Positions 43,445-53,216 are shown, numbered from the stretch's first letter. The stretch: 64,000 nucleotides of DNA from an uncultured Draconibacterium sp. (GCF_963674925.1 NZ_OY771645.1:74501-138500); one strand, 5' to 3'. A program made the numbers and translations. The notes: generated by a model not told the origin, from the sequence alone.

Positions 43445-43469
43445 CCCCCCGGCTGTTATTGCCGGGGGG
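43445..43469 (-). terminator. strong internal hairpin between DUF4430 and cobU
   Basis: A perfect 9-bp G+C stem, CCCCCCGGC with GCCGGGGGG, and a 7-nt loop. On the minus strand only TTGATTATTATT follows, not a clean T-tract. It lies inside the operon, so it is a candidate for partial termination or mRNA stabilisation that would separate uptake from biosynthesis output. Confidence 0.5.
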
Positions 43470-43520
43470 TACTTTCTTGTGGTGTAACATTTAGGAAAGG
43501 ATCTGCTATAAACATTATAG

Positions 43521-43913
43521 CTACTTATCTTTGTCCGGACTACAAACATCTTGTTTATAAATCCAGGTTATTTTATCTCCGTTTTCAAGGGGCTGGTCGA
43601 TGGCAATCTTTTTGGCAGGCACGTCATTAATTTTGTAGTACCAAACGCTTTGGTTCGGCTCGCCTTTTACGCCATCAATTTCATCGACAAAAACATATTG
43701 CCCCACGGGGTGGGTTTTTACTTCTGCAACAAACTGGAGGGCCTCCAAAGCTGAAAGCCCTTCTTTCCAATTTGTCTCGATTTTCAGTTTTGGATGGTTT
43801 CCCGCTCCAAAATCTATTTCAACAGTAACCTTTTCTCCGTTGCTGGCAAAAGCCGATAATCCGATAAAACAGGCCAACAGCAGATTAAGGCAAAATATTT
43901 TTTTCTTGTTCAT
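43521..43913 (-). CDS. exported DUF4430 protein (transcobalamin-like)
   Basis: A 130-aa protein with a signal peptide (about 1-23). The mature part has the DUF4430 pattern: LSALEALQFV near residue 53, VWYYKINDVPAKKIAIDQPL near residue 90 and GDKITWIYK near the end. The same domain occurs in the C-terminal part of animal intrinsic factor and transcobalamin, so corrinoid binding at the cell surface is likely. It lies between a BtuG-like gene and cobU under a cobalamin riboswitch. Confidence 0.8.
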   Translation of the reverse strand: MNKKKIFCLNLLLACFIGLSAFASNGEKVTVEIDFGAGNHPKLKIETNWKEGLSALEALQFVAEVKTHPVGQYVFVDEIDGVKGEPNQSVWYYKINDVPAKKIAIDQPLENGDKITWIYKQDVCSPDKDK

Positions 43914-43916
43914 GGC

Positions 43917-45221
43917 TTATTCAACATCCAATAGCATGAATGGCGCAATACCTGTTGTGTATTCATTCAGTTCGGTACCGTCGGGTGAGTAGGTTGCCAC
44001 CCTTCCGTTAGAAGTTACATTATCTGAAAAGAAACAAAACAATTTATCATCGTAGTAGCCCAAACCATTCAAGCCATTTACTCCATCGATAAATTTTTCG
44101 GCCTCGAAACTTTTTGACGCCACATCGAAGACTGACACTCCTCCAGGCATTCCATAACCACCGGTAGTTACGATATATAATTTTGAGAAGTCATCATTAA
44201 ATTCAAAAACATCAACATAGTTCATGCTGCTAACGCCATCCAGATTGTACTTGGCTTCAAATTCATCAGAAGAAGTATTGATATAGCCGATACCTGTTTG
44301 TGTGGTTTCATCGCCGTATGCAACTCCCAGGTTGATATACAGGTTATCCTGATCATCCTTTTCAAAATACGAAGGAATGTTGCCTTCAGGAAGATCGATG
44401 TATGAAACATCATCTGTATCCAGGTTGAGTACCGCTACCTGGTTCTTATAATTTAATGCAGCATACAATTTGTTTCCGGCAATAGCCAGTCCTTCCGGGC
44501 CATAATGCACCGGAATAGTTTTCACCACTTCTCCGGCAGATAAATCCACTTTGGCAATGTACGAGAGAGTCGGATCATTGTACACTGAACCTCCCCAGCA
44601 CGAAACATACAGGTAATCACCCAGCGCCTGACAGTTACGGGGCCCCACAATTTGATCGGTAATTCCATTTTCGGTCTGCTCAAATGTTTTTGCATCAACC
44701 CAAAAAACCTGATCGGCAGTATTTCCCATCATATAAATTTTACCATTATAGTTGTACGCAAACTGAATATTTGAAGTGATATCCAATCCATTTACAGAAT
44801 GGTAATACTGATTGATTACCTCATCCTTATATTTATTGTAAGCCGTAATGGTTGATTTATCTCCCGACCAGTTACCGGCATTAACAATAAAGGCCAGAGA
44901 TGCATCAACATTCACCTGATGAGTGACCGTATTGCTCACCCCTCCGTTCACTGCAATCAGCATAACATCATAAATTCCCGGTTCGGTGTAAATATGAAAT
45001 GGGTTGGCTTCAGTTGAAGTTTCAGTGTCGCCAAAGCTCCACTCATAACCGGCTGCCTCTACTGACGTATTGGTAAAGAACACAGTATCTCCTGCCTGAA
45101 TATTTTCCTCGGGGGCATAAGTAAAACCAGCCACAACACTTGCCGGATCATCGTCATCGCAAGCAGTGAAGGCAAAGGCCAACACCACCAAAAACATCAA
45201 AATTTTAAATCGGTTTTTCAT
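43917..45221 (-). CDS. BtuG-like surface lipoprotein (PKD + beta-propeller)
   Basis: A 434-aa lipoprotein with lipobox AFTAC at residues 17-21. CDDDD after the cleavage point resembles the acidic surface-export signal of Bacteroidota lipoproteins. A PKD domain (about 30-105, YEWSFGDTETSTEANPFHIY) is followed by a YncE-like propeller (about 110-434). In Bacteroides the BtuG propellers bind vitamin B12 at the surface and hand it to BtuB. The location directly after btuB supports the same role. The PKD domain is an addition compared with the core propeller. Confidence 0.82.
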   Translation of the reverse strand: MKNRFKILMFLVVLAFAFTACDDDDPASVVAGFTYAPEENIQAGDTVFFTNTSVEAAGYEWSFGDTETSTEANPFHIYTEPGIYDVMLIAVNGGVSNTVTHQVNVDASLAFIVNAGNWSGDKSTITAYNKYKDEVINQYYHSVNGLDITSNIQFAYNYNGKIYMMGNTADQVFWVDAKTFEQTENGITDQIVGPRNCQALGDYLYVSCWGGSVYNDPTLSYIAKVDLSAGEVVKTIPVHYGPEGLAIAGNKLYAALNYKNQVAVLNLDTDDVSYIDLPEGNIPSYFEKDDQDNLYINLGVAYGDETTQTGIGYINTSSDEFEAKYNLDGVSSMNYVDVFEFNDDFSKLYIVTTGGYGMPGGVSVFDVASKSFEAEKFIDGVNGLNGLGYYDDKLFCFFSDNVTSNGRVATYSPDGTELNEYTTGIAPFMLLDVE

Positions 45222-45240
45222 TTTTTTTGTAGTTTGTTTT

Positions 45241-47181
45241 TTATTTGAAATTGTATGTAATGCTTAATCGGTAGGCGATGCCGGGCATGGCATAGCCCCA
45301 ACTTGCCTGGTAATCGGTATCCAGCACGTTGTTGATCATTCCGTTAATTCGAAGTTGATTCTGACTGTCAATTTTCCAGTTGTAACCAACAGCCACATTC
45401 ATCAGAAAAAAAGCGTCGAGAATATTTTTTTCTTCCTCATCGGTAAATTGCTCATCGGTGTAACTTCCGTCAACTGTAAAATCGAATTTATTATAAGCAA
45501 CCGTTGTGAAAAAATTTCCGGCATGCAACGGAACGTACTCCAATTGCCGGTTAAGCGCATTGGTATTATTCTGCGATTTTTTACGCTGTGCAGAAGTGTA
45601 AGTATAATTCAGACCCGAATTTGCTTTCAATCCGAAAATGCGATAATTCCAATCGGTCATAAACTCCAAACCTTTGCTTTGTACATTTTGCACATTCGCA
45701 GCATACCAGTATGCACCACCGTTTTTCCAGAGAATCCAATCATCCACATTCATCAGGAAAGCATTAACTTTTACATTCCCTGAGATGTCCGCCACACAGT
45801 AGCTCCATTTTGTGCCGAGTTCGTAGCTCATTCCTTTTTCGGGATTCAGATCGGGATTTCCGCCGGGCACCCAAAAACGATCGTTAAAGGTTGGAACACG
45901 ATAACTGCGCGCCACATTTCCGGTAAACCGAAGCACATACTTTTCTTTTGAAAGAGCCAGGTAATTCAAACCTAACGAAGGAGTAAAAGGCACATCAAAA
46001 TCAGTAACATAACCATAGCGCAAGTTCAGTGTTGTGGTTAAACGGTTAAAAAAACGTTGGTAGTACGATGCATATAAATCTACCCGGTCCTCGTGTTTCA
46101 GCGATTTGGAATAAGCGTAAACCGTGGGATAGATCCGGGTAGCTTTTGCTCCGGCTTTGTAGCTTGCCTCAGGCGAAAAATCGTGTTCAATAAAGGCTTC
46201 GCCAATTATGCGTTGGGTTGAAATGGTGTCGGAAGTATTTTCGTTGCTAACGGCATTATCGTATACATACCCGCCGTTAATTTCGAATTTGAAGGGATTT
46301 TTGCGGTTTTTATAACCTGTCCAGATACGCACATGGTCATCGTTGTACTCTTCCCGCAAATCCGTATTACTCAGGTTGGTTTGCATATTCTGCTGAACCA
46401 GGTGCCAGTCTTTCTCCAGCCACACATTAAAGATGAAAAACTCGTCCTTATCGAACTTATAATTCAGTTCCTGCAGTAATCCCATGTTTTCGATATCTGC
46501 ATTGTGCTGCGTATCTTCTATTTCAAAAATGTCGTTTTCAAAATCGCGGTAGTTGGGGTTTGTGAATTTAAAATCGTTTGTTTTGGAATAATAATAAGCA
46601 CGGGTAACCGCTTCAAGTTTTCCGTTGCCCCAAAAAAGTTTTGTGCCGTAAAGCTGCTCTCCAAACGAGCCGTTTGCAATGCGGGCTTCTGCTTTAAAAC
46701 CGTTGGTCCAGTTGTTGTGCAGGCCCAAATGAATGGCTCCGCCAATACTCCCCGATCCGTTTACCGAACTGGCACTACCAAACTGCACTCCGATATCATC
46801 AAACAAATAAATGGGTACGTTATTTACGTTGGAGTGACCCAGCGTAAGCGAATTAATATTTATGCCGCCAAAATTAAAACTGGTATGATCGGGTGCCGAT
46901 CCGCGAATACGAACAGTGGCTAAACCACCGGCATTGGTTTTAAAGGCGATGGGTAAACTGCGCGAGAGCAACTGCTCCAGGTTTCCATCCTGAGCCAGCG
47001 AAAACTGGTCGGCATTAATACGTTCGATCTTTGCTCCCGACTGGTATTTCTGAAGCTTTCCATAACTCACCACTTCTTCAACCTGCACGGTATCGAACAC
47101 AGTAAAGAGTTCCTGCGCCGCTACACTTTGTGCCAGCGCCCACAATACGATTCCAATTACTACAAACCTCCTCATTATCAA
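45241..47181 (-). CDS. btuB: TonB-dependent vitamin B12 receptor
   Basis: A 646-aa outer-membrane receptor. A signal peptide (about 1-22) precedes the TonB-box-like segment near TVQVEEVVSYG, then the plug (about 40-150, with RIRGSAPDHTSFNFGGININ) and a 22-strand barrel. It ends in LSITYNFK, an aromatic close to the usual C-terminal signal. The gene is first after a cobalamin riboswitch, and its product likely imports corrinoids handed over by the BtuG-like protein. Confidence 0.92.
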   Translation of the reverse strand: MIMRRFVVIGIVLWALAQSVAAQELFTVFDTVQVEEVVSYGKLQKYQSGAKIERINADQFSLAQDGNLEQLLSRSLPIAFKTNAGGLATVRIRGSAPDHTSFNFGGININSLTLGHSNVNNVPIYLFDDIGVQFGSASSVNGSGSIGGAIHLGLHNNWTNGFKAEARIANGSFGEQLYGTKLFWGNGKLEAVTRAYYYSKTNDFKFTNPNYRDFENDIFEIEDTQHNADIENMGLLQELNYKFDKDEFFIFNVWLEKDWHLVQQNMQTNLSNTDLREEYNDDHVRIWTGYKNRKNPFKFEINGGYVYDNAVSNENTSDTISTQRIIGEAFIEHDFSPEASYKAGAKATRIYPTVYAYSKSLKHEDRVDLYASYYQRFFNRLTTTLNLRYGYVTDFDVPFTPSLGLNYLALSKEKYVLRFTGNVARSYRVPTFNDRFWVPGGNPDLNPEKGMSYELGTKWSYCVADISGNVKVNAFLMNVDDWILWKNGGAYWYAANVQNVQSKGLEFMTDWNYRIFGLKANSGLNYTYTSAQRKKSQNNTNALNRQLEYVPLHAGNFFTTVAYNKFDFTVDGSYTDEQFTDEEEKNILDAFFLMNVAVGYNWKIDSQNQLRINGMINNVLDTDYQASWGYAMPGIAYRLSITYNFK

Positions 47182-47269
47182 ATTTTAAGGAGCTTTGGAT
47201 AAATCAATGAAAAATACGGATATATTTCTCAAGCTTTTATCCCGAAGCTTAATTTACAACTGTTGAATT

Positions 47270-47430
47270 TATGGCAGGTCTTCTGGCTCATCCCGGTTAT
47301 TGATGCCTTCCCTCCCGATTCCCTCGGAAAGTGGCTTATGATTCAATAACACGATCCGTCAAACGACGGATAGGACTTACAGCTGCGGGTACAGCTCCGG
47401 TTTTTCACCGGATTCCCTTTTCATCTTATT
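47270..47430 (-). promoter_or_regulatory. cobalamin riboswitch 1 (btuB operon)
   Basis: On the minus strand the leader contains the conserved elements of the cobalamin aptamer: AAGGGAATCCGGTG, GCTGTACCCGCAGCTGTAAG and the closing GAAGACCTGCC. Transcription start is placed near 47462 by the -7 box. High cobalamin should turn off btuB, the BtuG-like gene, DUF4430 and the downstream cob genes. Confidence 0.93.
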
Positions 47431-47466
47431 TCTGATACAGAAATTTTAAGAACCTAAATTCACCGA

Positions 47467-47474
47467 CAAAGATA
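47467..47474 (-). promoter_or_regulatory. -7 box of the btuB operon
   Basis: TATCTTTG on the minus strand, an exact TAnnTTTG match, about 40 nt before the aptamer. Confidence 0.6.
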
Positions 47475-47738
47475 GTCACATTTTTTAACAACAATGATTT
47501 TATTGAAAAAGTTACGCAGGAAAATGCCAGCACTTACTAACAGCATGTACAAAAATCCTTTATACTACTAATACAGTGACAATTAAAATCGCAAAACAAT
47601 GCATAGTTGTGAATTAATAAAAAATTAGCACTCTCCTGAGAATTCTAAAAAAAGTTTAAAATTTATGAAAAAATCCAAATGATCTAAACATTTGCACACA
47701 AGTTGTTTAGTGCTGCTCAAACAGAAAAAATAGAAGAC

Positions 47739-47897
47739 ATGAAAGCAAGTAAAAGAAAAAATCGAAAAGAATTCGTAAATACGATTAAACGAAACAATTT
47801 AATGAATCGTTTTATCCGCGAAATTGAACGCGAAGAACCATTGGAATTTGAATCGCTTCAAACCATGCTGGTTTATCAGCCGGTACGCGTGAGATAA
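47739..47897 (+). CDS. small basic protein, unknown
   Basis: A 52-aa protein rich in Lys, Arg and Glu (KASKRKNRKEFVNTIKRNNL, then EIEREEPLEFESLQ). An in-frame ATG 36 bp upstream exists, but a near-consensus -7 box at 47687-47694 would leave it almost no leader, so the second ATG is preferred. It ends 11 bp before the convergent btuD. Function unknown. Confidence 0.45.
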   Translation: MKASKRKNRKEFVNTIKRNNLMNRFIREIEREEPLEFESLQTMLVYQPVRVR

Positions 47898-47908
47898 TTT
47901 TTCAGTAA

Positions 47909-48709
47909 TCAACTTTTTTCGATAACCTCCTCCGATACCAGAAATACCACAGGTTTATTTGAAATAGGATTGGTACGCACCACAACTACAGTTTCGTAAA
48001 CAGCTTCGATATCTTTGTAATTCAGTACTTCGGTTGGCAGGCCTTTTTTACGAATATGCCCTTCCTGCATCATAATCAGCGAGTCGCAATATTCGCCGGC
48101 CAGGTTCAGGTCGTGGATAATCATCAGAACTGTCAATCCCAGCTCGCGACTCAGGCGACGTATCAGATTCAGCGTTTGTACCTGGTGCGTGATATCCAAA
48201 TGCGAAGTTGGTTCGTCGAGTAAAAGCAGATCAGGCTCCTGTGTTAAAGCACGGGCAATTCCTGCCAGTTGCTGCTCGCCACCACTTAAAGCATTCATAT
48301 ATTTGCCCTTTAGCTTTTCAACGCCGGTTAGTTTCATGTATTTTTCGGCAATGGCAAAATCCTCTTTGGTCTCGAAAAACTGGAATTGTTTATGATACGG
48401 AATACGCCCCATCAACACATATTCCTCCACAGTCATGCTGCCAATTTCAATATTCTGGGTAACAATGGCAATATTTTGAGCACGTTGCTTCAGATTCATT
48501 TTTCGGGTATCCAAACCTTTCAGTTCAATTTTTCCTTTCAGAGGAGGAAGTTCTCCTGAAATCCCCCGAAACAACGTAGTTTTTCCCGAACCGTTTGGAC
48601 CGATAATTCCCACAAAATCGCCTTTGGCCACATTAAAACTTACATCCTTCAGTAAAAACTTACCGGGATAACCGCAGGAAAAATTAGTGATCTGAAAAAA
48701 CTGTTCCAT
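47909..48709 (-). CDS. btuD: vitamin B12 ABC transporter, ATP-binding protein
   Basis: A 266-aa ATPase of the iron/B12 importer class. Walker A GPNGSGKTTLF near residue 37, signature LSGGEQQLAGIARAL near residue 142 and Walker B LLLLDEPTSHLD are intact. It follows btuC by 1 bp. Confidence 0.95.
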   Translation of the reverse strand: MEQFFQITNFSCGYPGKFLLKDVSFNVAKGDFVGIIGPNGSGKTTLFRGISGELPPLKGKIELKGLDTRKMNLKQRAQNIAIVTQNIEIGSMTVEEYVLMGRIPYHKQFQFFETKEDFAIAEKYMKLTGVEKLKGKYMNALSGGEQQLAGIARALTQEPDLLLLDEPTSHLDITHQVQTLNLIRRLSRELGLTVLMIIHDLNLAGEYCDSLIMMQEGHIRKKGLPTEVLNYKDIEAVYETVVVVRTNPISNKPVVFLVSEEVIEKS

Positions 48710-48710
48710 G

Positions 48711-49721
48711 CTAATTCAGTTTGAAATGTGATTTTGAACGACTCAGTACTATAATAAAAACCAATCCACCAACAAAACCGGTTATTACCCCAATTGGTAA
48801 TTCGTTTGGCGAAATAATGGTTCGGGCAATCGTATCAGAGAGAATAAGAAAAATAGCTCCTCCCAAAAACGATCCGGCCAAAAGGATACGGTAATCATTA
48901 CCTATAATCAGTCGGATAAGATGTGGAATAACCAAACCAACAAAACCGATTACTCCGGCTACAGAAACCGCAATTCCGGTGAGCAGCGAAGCCACAAAAA
49001 ACAGCAATTTTATGGCTAGTCCGGTGTTTATGCCCAGGTGCCGTGCTTTTACTTCACCCAGGCGAAGTGCATTCAGCGTTGGTGCAAAAAAGTACGAAAT
49101 TACCAGCCCGGCCAGCGACGAATAAAAAGCAATTGCAATCAGCGAATTGTTCGACTCATCCAGTGAGCCCATCACCCAAAAAACAATGTTATGCAGGTTT
49201 TCGCTAGTAGAAATCGACATCAGAAACATCATGGCCGAGGAAGATACAAAACTTACCATCACACCAATCAGCAACATGCTGTTTATGCTTAGTCCGCCAC
49301 GTTTAATACTTAAAAGGTACACGACGATGAGCGTAACAAGTGCTCCCAGAAAACCAAATGCCGGAAGCGAAAAGAAACTCAAAGTATTCAGTCCGAAAAC
49401 AATGGCAATAGCTACACCCAATGCAGCGCCACCCGAAATACCAAGCGTATATGGCTCAACCAGCGGATTGCGATAAATGCCCTGTAACACCACTCCCGAC
49501 AGGCTTAAAGCGCCTCCGACACCAATGGCCATCAAGATTCGGGGAATACGGATCTTTGCCAAAACAGTATATTCAATACTACCTTTGTCCGACAATATTT
49601 GTGGTAGTTGCGAGAGTGACACTTTTACTTCTCCGGCCGATAATGAAAATAAAACAGACACCAGCAACAACACCAAAAGTGCGGCTAAAAAAAGTATCCA
49701 TTTTAAATATTTGCTGTTCAT
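48711..49721 (-). CDS. btuC: vitamin B12 ABC transporter, permease
   Basis: A 336-aa membrane protein of the FecCD/BtuC type with about ten hydrophobic segments. RIPRILMAIGVGGALSLSGVVLQGIYRNPLVEPYTLGISGGA near residue 58 is the family signature, and IVIPHLIRL-type residues follow later for ATPase contact. It lies between btuF and btuD. Confidence 0.95.
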   Translation of the reverse strand: MNSKYLKWILFLAALLVLLLVSVLFSLSAGEVKVSLSQLPQILSDKGSIEYTVLAKIRIPRILMAIGVGGALSLSGVVLQGIYRNPLVEPYTLGISGGAALGVAIAIVFGLNTLSFFSLPAFGFLGALVTLIVVYLLSIKRGGLSINSMLLIGVMVSFVSSSAMMFLMSISTSENLHNIVFWVMGSLDESNNSLIAIAFYSSLAGLVISYFFAPTLNALRLGEVKARHLGINTGLAIKLLFFVASLLTGIAVSVAGVIGFVGLVIPHLIRLIIGNDYRILLAGSFLGGAIFLILSDTIARTIISPNELPIGVITGFVGGLVFIIVLSRSKSHFKLN

Positions 49722-49740
49722 TGTTTTCTAGATATTGAAT

Positions 49741-50547
49741 TTACTCGCTTATAAAACGATAAACATCTTTCAGTGCACTTGCAAAATTTGCCGGAGTCGG
49801 GCTGCATGATGTTTCGGAAGAGATCAAATAAACTTTGTTGTTTTTCACGGCTTCCATTCCCTTGTAGGTGCTCCATACTTTTTGTTCCTCCGTGCCAAAA
49901 CCGCCCATTTCGGCAATAATTATCACATCCGGATTTTTAATCAAAACACTTTCGCGCGTTAAGGTTCCGTGCGTTAACCCGGAAGCAATATTTGTGGCAT
50001 TACACAACAGAATAAAATCGTTCATGTAAGTATTGTCCAGTACCGAGAATATGGGATTGGCACCTATCTGAAAAAATATTTTTGAAGAAGGCAGTTGTTT
50101 TGATTTCTCCTGAATTTCAGCGACTGTTTTACGGGCTTTGGCTACCACCTCTGTCGATTGATCTTCGCAACCGATCAGCTCGGCTATTTGCAGTGTTTGT
50201 TCACAAATTTCGTTAAATGTTCGCGGCGTCTCCAACACCTCAACGCGTAATCCGAGTTTTTCAAGAGTAGCAATATCCTGTGGTTTGGTTAATTTCATGG
50301 TTAGTACCAGATCAGGTTTCAATGCGAAAATCTTCTCCACATTTACATCGACCGTTGAACCAATCTCTTCAATTCCATCGCTCACTGCCTGTACACAATA
50401 ACTTGTACAACCAACCAGTTTATCTTTTCCGCCAACCAGGTAAATATTTTCGGTAATCGATGGTGCCAGCGAAATTACGCGTTTAACGTCCTGTGCAAAC
50501 ACCGAAAAACCGGCGAACAGCAATACAACGAGTATTTTAATTCTCAT
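49741..50547 (-). CDS. btuF: cobalamin-binding protein of the ABC importer
   Basis: A 268-aa periplasmic protein with a signal peptide (about 1-18). VISLAPSITENIYLVGGKDKLVGCTSYC near residue 24 opens the first lobe of the class III binding fold. It is first in the btuFCD unit, behind a cobalamin riboswitch. Confidence 0.92.
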   Translation of the reverse strand: MRIKILVVLLFAGFSVFAQDVKRVISLAPSITENIYLVGGKDKLVGCTSYCVQAVSDGIEEIGSTVDVNVEKIFALKPDLVLTMKLTKPQDIATLEKLGLRVEVLETPRTFNEICEQTLQIAELIGCEDQSTEVVAKARKTVAEIQEKSKQLPSSKIFFQIGANPIFSVLDNTYMNDFILLCNATNIASGLTHGTLTRESVLIKNPDVIIIAEMGGFGTEEQKVWSTYKGMEAVKNNKVYLISSETSCSPTPANFASALKDVYRFISE

Positions 50548-50632
50548 CCGTTTAAAATTAACAGGAAATCAGGTGCAGAAATCAATAGATTGATTCCCGA
50601 AACTTTGTTCCCGAAGTTCGTTCATCCATATT

Positions 50633-50775
50633 GTTGGCAGGTCTTCTGACTTATCCCCTTTGATCATTGCCTTCCCGTCATTGGCTGAACCGACAGTGGC
50701 GTGAGTAATGATCAGTTTCAGGATTTACAGCTGCGGGTACAGTTCCGGATTTACACCGGATTCCCTTTTCATCGT
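50633..50775 (-). promoter_or_regulatory. cobalamin riboswitch 2 (btuFCD)
   Basis: On the minus strand AAGGGAATCCGGTG, CTGTACCCGCAGCTGTAA, GCCACTG and GAAGACCTGCC occur in the expected order. The leader ends about 85 bp before btuF. Confidence 0.93.
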
Positions 50776-50813
50776 GTTTATAGTGCTATAAACCATCGAA
50801 CCAAACTCGCCGA

Positions 50814-50821
50814 CAAATATA
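50814..50821 (-). promoter_or_regulatory. -7 box of btuFCD
   Basis: TATATTTG on the minus strand, an exact TAnnTTTG match, about 40 nt upstream of the aptamer. Confidence 0.6.
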
Positions 50822-50920
50822 AGCAGAATCTTTTCTGCCGGAAAGTTTTCTGATTTCTTTTCTGTTATATGAAGAGGAGAATTGCTGTGCAGAGGGGGTT
50901 AACAACTCTCTATGCGAGTA

Positions 50921-52165
50921 TTATATGCTCATCAGTTCCATGTCGAAATCGGGTTTTTCGCCCGCCGCCAACTGACTGATAATTTTTCCTGTTATTGGGC
51001 CGAGACTAACTCCCATCATGGCATGACCAGTTGCAACAAGCAGATTATTGTACTTATTGGTTCGGCCAATTATTGGAACTCCGGTTGGTGTAACCGGTCT
51101 CAATCCTTCCCAAATATTCAATTTTTTAGCATCCGGTTTCTCCATGTTTGGCAATGCCTTTTGAGTACGGTTGATAATCGCCTGAATACGCTTATATGAA
51201 ATTTCCCCAATCGTTCCGTTAAATTCCATTCCACTGCCCAAACGCACGGTATCGTCAAATGGCGTTAGTGCAACTTTGGCTTCTGTTAAAATCAGTGGTG
51301 TTTGTAATTTCAGGCTGTCCTTTTGTAAGTCGAAGCTGTAACCTTTTCCGGCAATCACCGGAACTTTCACACCAACAGAACCGGCAAGTTTTGCTGAATA
51401 AGCCCCTGTTGCCAGCACAAACTCATCGGCTTTCAGCTTCCCAAAACTGGTCTCCACTGCTATAATTTTACCTTTTTCAACCTGAAAACTACTTACCGAA
51501 GTATCGTATCGAAAACCAACACCCTTCTGTTTTATGTAACTTTTTAGCCAGCGAAGATGTCCTTCCGGCGAAATATTTCCATCGCTTTTGTAAAGCACCG
51601 CTCCGGCAACCTGCAAATCAACTTCCGGCTCTATTGTTTTCAATTGTTGTTGGTCGAGGAGTTGCGTTTCAATTCCAAGATCATTAGCAATTCCGGCCAA
51701 AGCAATTTCCTCTTCCAATCCTTTTTCAGTTGTTGCGGCCATCAACAAACCTTTGTTCGTGAAACCACTTTGATTGTTGTTTTCAGTACTGAACTCTTCA
51801 TACAACTTACGGCTTTCGTCATTCAGTTTATACAGCGTTGGAATGGCGCGGGTAACTGCCTTTTTATTGGCAGCTTTCATAAACTTTAAAAACCACGGAA
51901 GCGAGGAAATATTTTTACCCGGCGGAAGATAAACGGGACTGGTTCTGTCGAGCATCATTTTCAGTCCGGAGCGCAACATTTCGGGCGATGCCAGTGGCAC
52001 AAAATGACTGGGAACCAGTAGTCCGCAGTTTCCGTACGAACAACCTGTTTCATTGTTTTCGCTGGCGGCTTCAATCACTTCCACCTCGAAACCAGCCTGA
52101 TTCAAATACCAGGCACAATGTAAACCTATTACTCCCGCTCCAATAACAATAATTTTCTTGCTCAT
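50921..52165 (-). CDS. D-hydroxyproline dehydrogenase-like FAD oxidoreductase
   Basis: A 414-aa DAO-type flavoprotein. IIVIGAGVIGLHCAWYLNQAGFEVEVIE at the start is the FAD dinucleotide motif, and GLRPVTPTGVPIIGRT near residue 350 is the C-terminal FAD contact. It follows the hydroxyproline epimerase by 6 bp. It should oxidise cis-4-hydroxy-D-proline to 1-pyrroline-4-hydroxy-2-carboxylate, passing electrons to the respiratory chain. Substrate assignment rests on the operon. Confidence 0.88.
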   Translation of the reverse strand: MSKKIIVIGAGVIGLHCAWYLNQAGFEVEVIEAASENNETGCSYGNCGLLVPSHFVPLASPEMLRSGLKMMLDRTSPVYLPPGKNISSLPWFLKFMKAANKKAVTRAIPTLYKLNDESRKLYEEFSTENNNQSGFTNKGLLMAATTEKGLEEEIALAGIANDLGIETQLLDQQQLKTIEPEVDLQVAGAVLYKSDGNISPEGHLRWLKSYIKQKGVGFRYDTSVSSFQVEKGKIIAVETSFGKLKADEFVLATGAYSAKLAGSVGVKVPVIAGKGYSFDLQKDSLKLQTPLILTEAKVALTPFDDTVRLGSGMEFNGTIGEISYKRIQAIINRTQKALPNMEKPDAKKLNIWEGLRPVTPTGVPIIGRTNKYNNLLVATGHAMMGVSLGPITGKIISQLAAGEKPDFDMELMSI

Positions 52166-52171
52166 CTTCTG

Positions 52172-53188
52172 CTATAGTTTTCCTACCACCCTAAATCCGT
52201 GTGCATACGGATCGTCCTCATCGTCGATAATAATATGATTATAGCCCGTAACTTTTGCCCAGCCTTCAATTCCCGGAACAATGGCATCGAAATCGCCCAC
52301 TTTTTGCTGCTGCTCAACGGTACCGATAAACTGGCTGCCAATAACACTTTCGTGTAGGAAGGTAGAGCCCAACTGAAGTTTTCCGTTGGAGAACCACTGC
52401 GCCATCCGAGCTGAAGTTCCTGTACCGCACGGGCAACGATCAATAGCTTTCTCGCCATAAAAAACAGCGTTACGCGCATCGGCTTCTTCACTTTTTGTAT
52501 TTCCGGTCCAGAGTACATGACTCAATCCACAGATCTTTTCGTTTTGCGGATGTACAAAACTGTATTTTTCATTCAAGCCTTTCCTCACCGCACCACTAAA
52601 AGTGATCAGTTCGTCTGCAGTAAAATTGTGCAATCCCGAGAAATTAGGCTGTTCATCAACAATGGCGTAAAAGTTTCCACCGTAAGATACATCAACAGTC
52701 AATTCGCCTAAATGCGGACTTTCAACTGTTAGATTTCGTGCATATAAAAACGACGGGACATTAATGATTTTCACCGATGTTACTTTGCCTTTTTCATTCT
52801 GTTTGTAATGTGCCAAAACCAATCCGGCAGGTGTTTCCAAACGAACTATTCCGGGAGTATGCGGCACAATCAAACCTTCCTCAACAGCAATGGTAACGGT
52901 GCCAATGGTTCCGTGCCCACACATAGGCAAACAACCACTTGTTTCGATGAAAAGAATTCCCGCGTCGTTGTGCGGATTTTCCGGAGGAAAAATAAAACTC
53001 CCCGACATTTGCTCGTGGCCCCGGGGTTCGAACATTAAACCTGTGCGAATCCAGTCGTATTCCTCGAGGAAATGCTCGCGTTTCTCAAAAATACTTTTCC
53101 CCTTTAAGCGGGGAACACCACCGGCCACTACCCGCACCGGATTGCCGCAGGTATGTCCATCGATACAAAAAAATGATCTTCTTGTCAT
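52172..53188 (-). CDS. 4-hydroxyproline 2-epimerase
   Basis: A 338-aa member of the proline racemase family that interconverts trans-4-hydroxy-L-proline and cis-4-hydroxy-D-proline. Both catalytic cysteines are present: Cys90 in MCGHG and Cys254 in CPCGTGTSA, so it is an epimerase rather than a dehydratase variant. DGHTCGNPVRVV opens the fold. It lies in a four-gene hydroxyproline operon. Confidence 0.93.
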   Translation of the reverse strand: MTRRSFFCIDGHTCGNPVRVVAGGVPRLKGKSIFEKREHFLEEYDWIRTGLMFEPRGHEQMSGSFIFPPENPHNDAGILFIETSGCLPMCGHGTIGTVTIAVEEGLIVPHTPGIVRLETPAGLVLAHYKQNEKGKVTSVKIINVPSFLYARNLTVESPHLGELTVDVSYGGNFYAIVDEQPNFSGLHNFTADELITFSGAVRKGLNEKYSFVHPQNEKICGLSHVLWTGNTKSEEADARNAVFYGEKAIDRCPCGTGTSARMAQWFSNGKLQLGSTFLHESVIGSQFIGTVEQQQKVGDFDAIVPGIEGWAKVTGYNHIIIDDEDDPYAHGFRVVGKL

Positions 53189-53216
53189 TATCAGCTATTA
53201 AAAAACCATAACTATA

